The notes under the pieces were generated by a model. It was not told the DNA's origin. It saw only the letters and a program-made list of their open reading frames with translations, and did not search any database. A program made the translations under genes and the position numbers. DNA of 38,743 nt, taken from an uncultured Lachnospiraceae bacterium. GTDB taxonomy: Bacteria > Bacillota > Clostridia > Lachnospirales > Lachnospiraceae. Of this stretch, positions 1 through 7,230 are shown piece by piece (position 1 is the first letter of the stretch; the number at the start of each line of letters is the position of its first letter). The stretch spans positions 1-38,743 of the forward strand of contig CACXGE010000036.1 in the NCBI GenBank assembly GCA_902767135.1, in the 5' to 3' direction.

Positions 1-84
1 ACCACTTGTGGAGAGAAAATTTATATAAAATATATAAGAAAACCCAGTAAAATCAATGGGTTGGGGCGTTTGTTAAACGCCTAA
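1..84 (+). other. End of an upstream gene and two small hairpins
   Basis: The window opens inside or just after a gene I cannot identify. The three forward frames stop at 26-28, 48-50 and 82-84, and none gives a recognisable C-terminus. Two adjacent inverted repeats follow: AACCCA/TGGGTT (41-46 with 57-62) and GGCGTTT-GTT-AAACGCC (65-81). The second is a perfect 7-bp stem followed by an AT-rich but not T-only tract, so it could be a weak terminator or an RNA-processing hairpin inside an operon. Loci of the kind that follow often begin with a VTC-type polyphosphate polymerase domain gene; that is family knowledge and is not shown here. Confidence 0.3.
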
Positions 85-110
85 TTATCGTTATTAAAAA
101 GGAGAGGGAA

Positions 111-788
111 ATGAGAGCTTATTTAAGAACTATATTAACAGATGGAGGAACACTGACAACGGAGGAAATTATCCTTCATATTGCAGTGGCAGCAATTATC
201 AGTATTGCGATTTATATTTCCTATTGGTATACCCATTCAGGGACTACTTATAGCAAAAAATTTAATGTAACATTAGTTACGCTAACCATTCTTACCGCAA
301 CGGTGATGACAGTTATTGGAAATAATGTGGCGTTATCACTAGGTATGGTGGGTGCGTTATCTATCGTACGTTTCCGTACCGCAATTAAAGATTCCAGAGA
401 TACCACATATATTTTCTGGTCTATTACCATAGGTATCTGTTGTGGTGTAGGGGACTATATGGTGGCAGCAGTGGGCAGTGCAGTGGTGTTTGTGGCTCTA
501 CTGATTTTAGGTCGTATTCGCAATGAAAACAGGATTCTTTTAGTGGTGCGGGGAGCTCGTACAAAAGAAGCAGAGTTGGAAGGAACCATTGCCACTTATT
601 TTAAAAATAAAGCAGTATTGAAAGTAAAAAATACTACAACAGAATCGGTGGAACTGATTTATGAGATGACCAGTAAAATGTATAGTGAAAATTATAAGAA
701 GGAATTGAGCGTTACTGAAACGCTGTACAAGATTGGCGGAGTGGATTATATCAATGTGGTGACACAGAGTGATGAAATAAGTGGGTGA
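111..788 (+). CDS. DUF4956 family membrane protein
   Basis: A 225-residue protein with about four membrane helices in residues 17-135 and a soluble C-terminal domain (about 138-225). The stretch GMVGALSIVRFRTAIKDSRD, between helices two and three, is the hallmark of the DUF4956 family, whose function is unknown. The start is supported by GGAGAGG 3 to 9 bases upstream. It is the first complete gene of a five-gene operon and its stop overlaps the next start (GTGA), so the two are probably translationally coupled. DUF4956 genes are often found beside CotH and VTC-domain genes; a part in polymer synthesis or membrane organisation is inference. Confidence 0.85.
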   Translation: MRAYLRTILTDGGTLTTEEIILHIAVAAIISIAIYISYWYTHSGTTYSKKFNVTLVTLTILTATVMTVIGNNVALSLGMVGALSIVRFRTAIKDSRDTTYIFWSITIGICCGVGDYMVAAVGSAVVFVALLILGRIRNENRILLVVRGARTKEAELEGTIATYFKNKAVLKVKNTTTESVELIYEMTSKMYSENYKKELSVTETLYKIGGVDYINVVTQSDEISG

Positions 789-2368
789 TAGCAGTGAAAA
801 AAAATAAAATAATATTTTTAGCAACTGCAGTGGCGATGGTATTTCTGGCCCTTGTGTTTAAAAATATTGAGGATCAGGTAGGTATGGTCCGTTACGATCA
901 GATTTACTATGAGCCTTCAGAAGAGGAGTTGGAAAAGAAAGCTGGCAAAAAACCTGAAAGTGACGGTCTGGTTTCCCATCTTCCCATCATTTCCATAGAT
1001 ACAAAGGGGCAGGAAATACCGGGAGATGCCTTTGTGACAGAGGAAGGAAGTATCACCGGAGTCAGCAAAACGGACCAGGGACAGGATAGAATTCTTGCAT
1101 CTGTGAAATCCTGGGATAAAGAAGGAAAATGGCATAATGATACACAAAATTCGGACTATGAAGGAAATATCACCATTCATATCAGAGGAAATTCCTCCCG
1201 TGCCTTTACCAAGAAAAGCTATCGGATTGAGATGCTGTCTGACAAGGCAGAGGTGAAGGATGTCAGCTTAGCAGAACCTACGAAGGTTTCGGATTTAGAT
1301 ACAAAAAAGGTGTCACTTGCAGGAATGAACAAAGGAAAGAGTTATATTTTAAATGGTCCTTTCTTAGACAAGACACTGATTCGAAATTATATGTGGATGA
1401 ATATTTCGGGACAGCTTTTAAAATATACTCCTCAGGTTCGTTTTTGCGAATTAACTATCAATGGGGAATACCAGGGGTTGTATGTGTTGATGGAGCCGGT
1501 GGATGTGGAAGAGGAGAGAATGAAGCTGTCTGCGTACACCACAGGGGATCCGGTATTAAGCTATGTGATTCACTTAGAGCCAAAGACAGAAAGTGAAAAA
1601 GCAATTGAGGAATTTACATTTTATACCAGAAGACTGGAAGAAAAAGAAAGATATGAGATTGCATATCCAACCCAAAAAGATTTATCACAGCAGGTAAAGG
1701 ATTATATTGTGGCAGATTTTAGTGAAATTGAGCAGGCCATTTATTCCTATGAAGCTGGCAGTGATGATGAGTTTTATCTGAATTATATCGATGAAGACTC
1801 TTTTGTAGACTACTATATATTGATGGAGTTTGTGGGGAACAACGACTGTTTTCAGGCATCTACCTATTTTTATAAGGATGCAAGAGGAAAACTGCACATT
1901 GGCCCGGTATGGGATTTTAATAATTGTCTGGATAATTTTTACAATGAACTGTCCTTTCATGATTTTTATGTTTCCCAAAGAGGGTGGTATTCCCAGTTGA
2001 TGAAGAGTGAGCGCTTTGTAAACAAGGTGTTGAAAAGGTACCGGGAGCTAAGAGAGGGAGTGTTGTCCGATGAATATCTAACCACCTATATCCAGGATGC
2101 CCAAGATTTTGTTGGAAGTGCAGCGGATAGAAACTTTGAGGTGTGGGGATGGAGCTTTGATTACAAGAAGCTGGCAGTAACTGAGATGAGACAACCGGAT
2201 CCCGATGGAATATCCACCTATGAAGAGGTAAATCCATCCAGTTATGAGGAGGCAACCAGTAAGATGCTTACCTTTATGCAGCACAGAGGTAAATGGTTAG
2301 ATGAAAACATAAACTCATTATTGCAGTATTGTCATCAGTCAAGGAATGCAAATACTGCATTGTATTAG
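785..2368 (+). CDS. CotH-type kinase-like protein, membrane-anchored
   Basis: A 527-residue protein with an N-terminal signal anchor (about residues 8-24) and an extracytoplasmic CotH domain (about 125-420). Typical CotH segments are visible: HIRGNSSRAFTKKSYRIEM near residue 130, ELTINGEYQGLYVLMEPV in the middle, and GPVWDFNNCLDN with Asp377, which matches the metal-binding region of the fold. CotH proteins are secreted kinase-fold enzymes first known from Bacillus spore coats, where they phosphorylate coat proteins; the substrate here is unknown. The start at 785 overlaps the preceding stop (GTGA). A second GTG at 794 follows GGGTGA with good spacing and could be the real start (524 residues). 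In this operon it may modify a matrix protein or polymer outside the cell; that is inference. Confidence 0.8.
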   Translation: MIAVKKNKIIFLATAVAMVFLALVFKNIEDQVGMVRYDQIYYEPSEEELEKKAGKKPESDGLVSHLPIISIDTKGQEIPGDAFVTEEGSITGVSKTDQGQDRILASVKSWDKEGKWHNDTQNSDYEGNITIHIRGNSSRAFTKKSYRIEMLSDKAEVKDVSLAEPTKVSDLDTKKVSLAGMNKGKSYILNGPFLDKTLIRNYMWMNISGQLLKYTPQVRFCELTINGEYQGLYVLMEPVDVEEERMKLSAYTTGDPVLSYVIHLEPKTESEKAIEEFTFYTRRLEEKERYEIAYPTQKDLSQQVKDYIVADFSEIEQAIYSYEAGSDDEFYLNYIDEDSFVDYYILMEFVGNNDCFQASTYFYKDARGKLHIGPVWDFNNCLDNFYNELSFHDFYVSQRGWYSQLMKSERFVNKVLKRYRELREGVLSDEYLTTYIQDAQDFVGSAADRNFEVWGWSFDYKKLAVTEMRQPDPDGISTYEEVNPSSYEEATSKMLTFMQHRGKWLDENINSLLQYCHQSRNANTALY

Positions 2369-2383
2369 AAGGGAGGGGCCGGA

Positions 2384-4540
2384 GTGAAAAAATTTTTAAT
2401 GGCGTCTGCCTGTGTGGGGGGAGCTCTTATCCTGATATTTTACGCAGTGACAAGATATGGATTTTATATTTCGCTGAAAGAAAAAGATATTTCAGCAGAT
2501 TTCATAACTCAGGAAAAAGAGTTCTATAAGGTAACAGGTGATGGAGAAAAGCAAAGTATTAAGATAAAAGGAGTGGATATGACGGCAAGTATGCCGGAAC
2601 ACACAGCCCATGAATTTGCAGCCGACAAAAAAGACTATATGCGCTGGATGAAGTTGATTTCTGAAATGGGTGCCAATACCATACGTGTCTATCAGGTCAT
2701 GGACAGTGATTTTTATGATGCGCTGTATGAATTTAATGAGACAGCAAAAGAGCCATTGTATTTTATCCAGGGAATTAATGTGTATGATAAATACAATTAT
2801 GGAATCGGTGATGCCTATCAGGAGGACTTCTATGGGAGTTTAGTGTCGGATGGGAGAACCGTGGTGGATATTATTCACGGAAAAAGAATGATTGTGAATA
2901 ACACCCGGGGGGGAAATGGTAATTATCGTCATGATGTGTCAAAATATGCCCTTGGGATTCTGGTCGGTTCCGAATGGAGTAGTGACAAGATTGCATATAC
3001 GGATATGCAAAAAGCCTACGTAGGCGGCTATCAGGGCACTTATTTTGAGACAGGCAAAGATGCAAGCTGTTTTGAAACGATGCTTGCAAAAGTGATGGAT
3101 CAGATTGTGATATATGAATCAAAAAAATATGGCCTGCAAAGACCTGTGGGTTTTGTGACAGATCCTCAAAATGATCCCTTTGAGTATGCGGATTCTTACA
3201 ATGCAGACTTTGATAAGTATGAGAAACCTGTGCCGGAAATTGTCACTTATGCAAGACAGTTAAATAAGTTTAATTTATTAGATGCAGAAAATATCCATAC
3301 AACTGATGAAAATCTTGGGGGATATTTTGTAGGCTATCATCTGTATGACTTTTGCCATGATTTCTCCCTGTACCTTTCCAAAGAGGAAAAAGAAAGATTA
3401 AAAGACATATTGCCAAAGATAAACAAAGAAAGGTCTTATGATGGATATCTGGATTTGCTGGGAATGTACCACAGTATGCCAGTGATTGCCGCTGGTTTTG
3501 GTATGTCCAGTGCCAGAGGTATCGTATCAGAAACAGCCTTTGGCCCTCTAACAGAAAAAGAACAGGGGCTGGCGTTGAAAAGAATTTATGAGGATATGAT
3601 GGCTGCAGGGTTTGCAGGGGGATTCATCAGTGCTTTTCAGGATGAATGGGATAAAAAAACTTGGAATACTTCCTATGCACAGGATTTCGAAAATAATGAC
3701 TTGTGGAAAGATGTTCAGTCCGAGGGTCAGGGCTATGGACTGATGGAATTTGACAGCAATACCTGTGAAGTGGATGGCTCTGACGAAGAGTGGAGCAAAG
3801 CAGATTTTGTTTTTTCAAAGGATGGCAGCAAAGTCTATGCCAGAATGGATGGAGAGGGTCTGGCTCTTTTGATAAAAAATATTGATGTGGATGGAACCTA
3901 TGTATTACCAATAGATGTGACAGCGGAAAGTGGAAGCGATACTTATGAGACCATGGATGTTACTTTCGATAAAAATGCAGACTTTGTGCTGTGCCTTTCC
4001 GGAAAAGAAGATTCCAGACTGTTGGTGCAGACAAGATATGAAGCCATCCGGGAAAATTATTTAAAGGAATATAAAGGAGAAGACCCATTTTTGGAGATTC
4101 CAGTAAAAAACGATAAGCAGTTTCTTCCCGTTCATATGGTCATCAAAAATATGACCATGGTAAAACAATTGACCAAGGAGAATATGTACTTAAAATATCT
4201 TCCTCTTTGGGAAACGGGAAAGCTTAGATATGGAAATAATAATCCGGAAAGTGATGATTATGACTCTCTGGCAGACTTTTGTTTTGGAGAACATCTCATT
4301 GAGGTGAGAATTCCCTGGGCATTGTTAAATTTTGCCAACCCTTCCTACCGACTGGTGCATAAAGATTACTATACAAATTATGGAGTGGAGTTTAAGGAGG
4401 TAAAAACCATTGGAATCGGTTTGGGGACGGAGAAGGAAAAAGACATAGCCTTGGTGGATTTTCAGTTAAAATGGAGAAAATTAAAGTATACAGAAAGATT
4501 AAAGGATTCCTATAGAGTGATACAAAAAATGTGGAGGTAG
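2384..4540 (+). CDS. Membrane-anchored TIM-barrel-like protein, putative glycoside hydrolase
   Basis: A 718-residue protein starting at GTG, 5 bases after a strong GGGAGGGG site. An N-terminal helix (residues 4-23) is a signal anchor, so most of the protein is outside. Residues about 60-420 resemble the beta/alpha-barrel of clan A glycoside hydrolases: IKGVDMTASMP, then MGANTIRVYQVMDSDFYDAL, and a late FISAFQDEWDKKTWNT where an acidic pair could act as nucleophile. The last 290 residues are beta-rich and resemble a carbohydrate-binding or accessory domain. I cannot assign a GH family or substrate. Placed between CotH and the synthase genes, it could trim or release the polymer made by the downstream GT2, as the hydrolases of cellulose and Pel loci do; that is analogy only. 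Confidence 0.65.
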   Translation: MKKFLMASACVGGALILIFYAVTRYGFYISLKEKDISADFITQEKEFYKVTGDGEKQSIKIKGVDMTASMPEHTAHEFAADKKDYMRWMKLISEMGANTIRVYQVMDSDFYDALYEFNETAKEPLYFIQGINVYDKYNYGIGDAYQEDFYGSLVSDGRTVVDIIHGKRMIVNNTRGGNGNYRHDVSKYALGILVGSEWSSDKIAYTDMQKAYVGGYQGTYFETGKDASCFETMLAKVMDQIVIYESKKYGLQRPVGFVTDPQNDPFEYADSYNADFDKYEKPVPEIVTYARQLNKFNLLDAENIHTTDENLGGYFVGYHLYDFCHDFSLYLSKEEKERLKDILPKINKERSYDGYLDLLGMYHSMPVIAAGFGMSSARGIVSETAFGPLTEKEQGLALKRIYEDMMAAGFAGGFISAFQDEWDKKTWNTSYAQDFENNDLWKDVQSEGQGYGLMEFDSNTCEVDGSDEEWSKADFVFSKDGSKVYARMDGEGLALLIKNIDVDGTYVLPIDVTAESGSDTYETMDVTFDKNADFVLCLSGKEDSRLLVQTRYEAIRENYLKEYKGEDPFLEIPVKNDKQFLPVHMVIKNMTMVKQLTKENMYLKYLPLWETGKLRYGNNNPESDDYDSLADFCFGEHLIEVRIPWALLNFANPSYRLVHKDYYTNYGVEFKEVKTIGIGLGTEKEKDIALVDFQLKWRKLKYTERLKDSYRVIQKMWR

Positions 4541-4544
4541 CAGG

Positions 4545-5657
4545 ATGCGTCAGGAAATAGTAAATATGGTAGTGTATCTGTATATCTTCATTTGTGTGGC
4601 ACTGCTGTTGTTTAATATTGCTTATATTGTCTACTCAAAACAGAGGAAAAGGCAGGCATGGAACAGAAAAGACAGAATGAAAAAAATGCAGCTATCTGCT
4701 ATGAGTGGAATTACAAAAGATACTAAATTTAATGAAAAAGAGGAAAAACATCTGATAAAAAAGTTAAGTAATATCAAAAATCTGGTGGGATTTGAAGAGG
4801 CTTTAGCGGAATGTGAAAAGGAAAGAGACGAAAAAGAGATTATCCTGTATTTAAAAATGTGTCGAAATATTTTGTTTCAAGTGGCTTGGAATTTCAAAAA
4901 AAAGCCAGCCATGGAGAGAGCTTATTTTGGTTACATGGTTTCAAGACATTTGGGAAAGGTGGCAGAGACCTATAGGCATTTGTCAGAGACGCTGTTGGAA
5001 TATTTTGCAGATTCTACCATTTATGCCAGGGAGAATGTGCTGATGGCACTGTACTGCCTTGGGGCAGAAGATGCTATTGACCAGGCGTTTTCACGGATGA
5101 AGGTATCAGGATATAGTCACCAGCACCGATTAATTGCAGATGGACTGCAGACGTACAATGGGGATAAAGACAGGTTAGCCAAAAGGTTGTGGGGGAGCAG
5201 AGAACAGTATGATGGGGAAGTGAGGATTGCACTGATTCAGTTTATGTCGAGACTTCCAGGGGATTACTCTTCCTTATTGCTTCCGGAACTGGAACAGCTT
5301 TCCGGAGAAGAAAGTTTCACTGTGATTCGTTATTTTGGAACCAGGCATCATGTATGCCTGGAGACGAAAGAGAAGCTGTTGGAAATCTTAAAAAGAGATG
5401 ATGAATACAGCGTACCTGCTGCCAGTGTTTTGGGATATTATCCCGGGGAGGATGTAAAGGAAGCTCTTATGCAGGCTCTTGGCAGTAATCTTTGGTATGT
5501 GAGAAAAAATGCAGCAAATGCATTGCTGGAGTTTGGTCTTACCAGGGCAGAAAACGAAGAATTGTTAAAAGCGGATGATGCTTATGCAAGAGAGATGTTT
5601 CGTTATGTGCTGGAATTAAAAAGACAGGAGATTGAAAACAGAGGAGAGGGGGCATAG
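4545..5657 (+). CDS. HEAT-repeat protein with N-terminal membrane helix
   Basis: A 370-residue protein with one membrane helix at residues 7-30, a basic stretch (KQRKRQAWNRKDRMKK) and then an all-helical cytoplasmic part. Residues about 215-355 carry HEAT-like repeats; the clearest is DVKEALMQALGSNLWYVRKN followed by AANALLEFG. HEAT arrays are protein-binding scaffolds. The gene begins 4 bases after the previous stop with GGAGG upstream, and ends 3 bases before the glycosyltransferase gene. That spacing suggests the protein works with that enzyme, perhaps as a regulatory or anchoring subunit. This partner assignment is inferred from gene order. Confidence 0.7.
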   Translation: MRQEIVNMVVYLYIFICVALLLFNIAYIVYSKQRKRQAWNRKDRMKKMQLSAMSGITKDTKFNEKEEKHLIKKLSNIKNLVGFEEALAECEKERDEKEIILYLKMCRNILFQVAWNFKKKPAMERAYFGYMVSRHLGKVAETYRHLSETLLEYFADSTIYARENVLMALYCLGAEDAIDQAFSRMKVSGYSHQHRLIADGLQTYNGDKDRLAKRLWGSREQYDGEVRIALIQFMSRLPGDYSSLLLPELEQLSGEESFTVIRYFGTRHHVCLETKEKLLEILKRDDEYSVPAASVLGYYPGEDVKEALMQALGSNLWYVRKNAANALLEFGLTRAENEELLKADDAYAREMFRYVLELKRQEIENRGEGA

Positions 5658-5660
5658 AGT

Positions 5661-7067
5661 ATGACAAGAGATGTGGTATCTATATTAAATGTTATTAATA
5701 TTTTTTTCCTGATTTATCTGCTGGTATATGCTACCTATCTGTTTTTTTCCGTTGTGGTAGGGGCGTGGCAGTTGTATTTTAGAGAAAAGATGCGCCAGGT
5801 CAAGAATGAAATTCGCCATGAGTACTATTTCCCAGTGTCTATTATCGTGCCAGCTCACAATGAGGAAGTCACCATATTAGAGAGTGTAGAATCTTTATTA
5901 CAGTTGGATTATAAGTTATATGAAGTTATTATTGTAGATGATGGCTCTGCGGATGATACGGTAGCAAAACTCATTGCCCATTTTGACATGGAAGAGACAA
6001 AACGTCCCATCCGTATGAGTATTCCCTGTAAAAAGGTAAGAACCATTTACGAGACCAATAAGGAAAAAGTAAAAATCACCTTGATCTGTAAGGAGAATGG
6101 AGGAAAGGGAGACGCATTGAATATGGGAATCAATGTGGCTGCTTACCCATATTTTGTATGTATCGATGCAGACTCCATGTTACAACAGGATTCCTTAGAA
6201 AGAATTGTTCAGCCAGTGATGGAGGATGATAGAACTGTGGCGGTAGGAGGACTTATCCGAGTTGCCCAGTGTATTTTGTTAGACAGAGGAAGGGTGGTAG
6301 GATACCGTCTTCCATGGAACTTACTTATGAGTATGCAGGTGATGGAATATGACCGTTCTTTTTTGGCATCAAGAATTTTATTGGATCAGTTTAACGGAAA
6401 TCTGATTATTTCCGGGGCTTTTGGTCTGTTTAAAAAGGATATTGTCATTGGGGCAGGTGGGTATGATAACCATACCATTGGCGAGGATATGGAACTGGTG
6501 GTACGGCTGCATAAATACTGTAGAAATAACAAGATTCCTTACACCATACGGTACGAGCCAAATGCAATCTGCTGGAGTCAGGCCCCGGGAACGTTGAGGG
6601 ATTTGTACCGACAGAGAAGAAGATGGCATCTTGGGCTGTTCCAAAGTCTGTTTTCTCATAAAGATATTTGCATGAAAAGCAGATTTGGTCTGGTGGGCTC
6701 ATTGTCATACCTGTATTATCTGTTCTATGAACTGCTTTCTCCGTTTATCGAATTGTTTGGATGGCTCAGCATGGTGGCATCGGCAATTTTTGGAGTGTTG
6801 AATATACCATTTATGGTTAGCTTTTATTTGCTGTATGCAATTTATGGGGCGGTGCTGTCTATCACGGCGTTTTTCCAGAGAATATACACCCAAAATCTGA
6901 AAATCAGCCGACTTGACGTATGTAAGGCAATGATATTGTGTGTCATAGAGAATGTATTTTTTCGAATTGTGCTGGATGTAATTCGGGCTACCGCCTTTAT
7001 TGGATATAGAAGGCGTAAGGGAGAATGGGGAACCATTAAAAGAGTAAAAAGTGATATTGTAAAATAG
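5661..7067 (+). CDS. Processive family 2 glycosyltransferase (polysaccharide synthase)
   Basis: A 468-residue membrane glycosyltransferase of the HasA/IcaA/cellulose-synthase type. One helix (residues 8-36) precedes the GT-A domain, and three or more helices follow (about 335-450). The full processive-synthase motif set is present: VDDGS (92-96), the DxD pair in CIDADS (Asp169, Asp171), GED (274-276) and QRRRW (318-322, the QxxRW motif). Such enzymes build a polymer from a nucleotide sugar and push it through their own membrane channel. No PilZ domain is seen, so direct cyclic-di-GMP control is not evident. It is the last gene of the operon and a strong terminator follows at once. The sugar cannot be read from the sequence. 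Confidence 0.88.
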   Translation: MTRDVVSILNVINIFFLIYLLVYATYLFFSVVVGAWQLYFREKMRQVKNEIRHEYYFPVSIIVPAHNEEVTILESVESLLQLDYKLYEVIIVDDGSADDTVAKLIAHFDMEETKRPIRMSIPCKKVRTIYETNKEKVKITLICKENGGKGDALNMGINVAAYPYFVCIDADSMLQQDSLERIVQPVMEDDRTVAVGGLIRVAQCILLDRGRVVGYRLPWNLLMSMQVMEYDRSFLASRILLDQFNGNLIISGAFGLFKKDIVIGAGGYDNHTIGEDMELVVRLHKYCRNNKIPYTIRYEPNAICWSQAPGTLRDLYRQRRRWHLGLFQSLFSHKDICMKSRFGLVGSLSYLYYLFYELLSPFIELFGWLSMVASAIFGVLNIPFMVSFYLLYAIYGAVLSITAFFQRIYTQNLKISRLDVCKAMILCVIENVFFRIVLDVIRATAFIGYRRRKGEWGTIKRVKSDIVK

Positions 7068-7074
7068 AATTTGG

Positions 7075-7102
7075 AAATCAGGGCTTTGCCCTGATTTTGT
7101 TA
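7075..7102 (+). terminator. Rho-independent terminator after the synthase operon
   Basis: A perfect 10-bp stem, AAATCAGGGC (7075-7084) with GCCCTGATTT (7088-7097), has a TTT loop and is followed by TGTT. It starts 7 bases after the glycosyltransferase stop codon and separates that operon from the penicillin-binding protein gene, which has its own promoter. Confidence 0.85.
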
Positions 7103-7128
7103 AATTGTAAAAAACTTTATAAATTTAC

Positions 7129-7157
7129 TTTATATATGGCAATAATTTTGTTATAAT
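7129..7157 (+). promoter_or_regulatory. Extended -10 promoter for the penicillin-binding protein gene
   Basis: TATAAT at 7152-7157 is preceded by TG at 7149-7150, an extended -10 element. The -35 region is poor (TTTATA at 7129-7134, 17-base spacer), which extended -10 promoters tolerate. The resulting leader of about 65 bases contains an inverted repeat, GTGACAATT (7172-7180) with AATTGTTAC (7195-7203, one G-U pair), just upstream of the ribosome binding site. Confidence 0.65.
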
Positions 7158-7230
7158 ACGTTTTGTGTGTTGTGACAATTTGGTCTATTGGTTGAATTGT
7201 TACTGTGGTTTGAAGACAAGGAGGTATAAA

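Noticed and set aside
7165..7230. N-terminal extension of the PBP from a GTG
   Set aside because: It would start right at the promoter's transcription start and lacks a ribosome site; ATG 7231 has AAGGAGGT.
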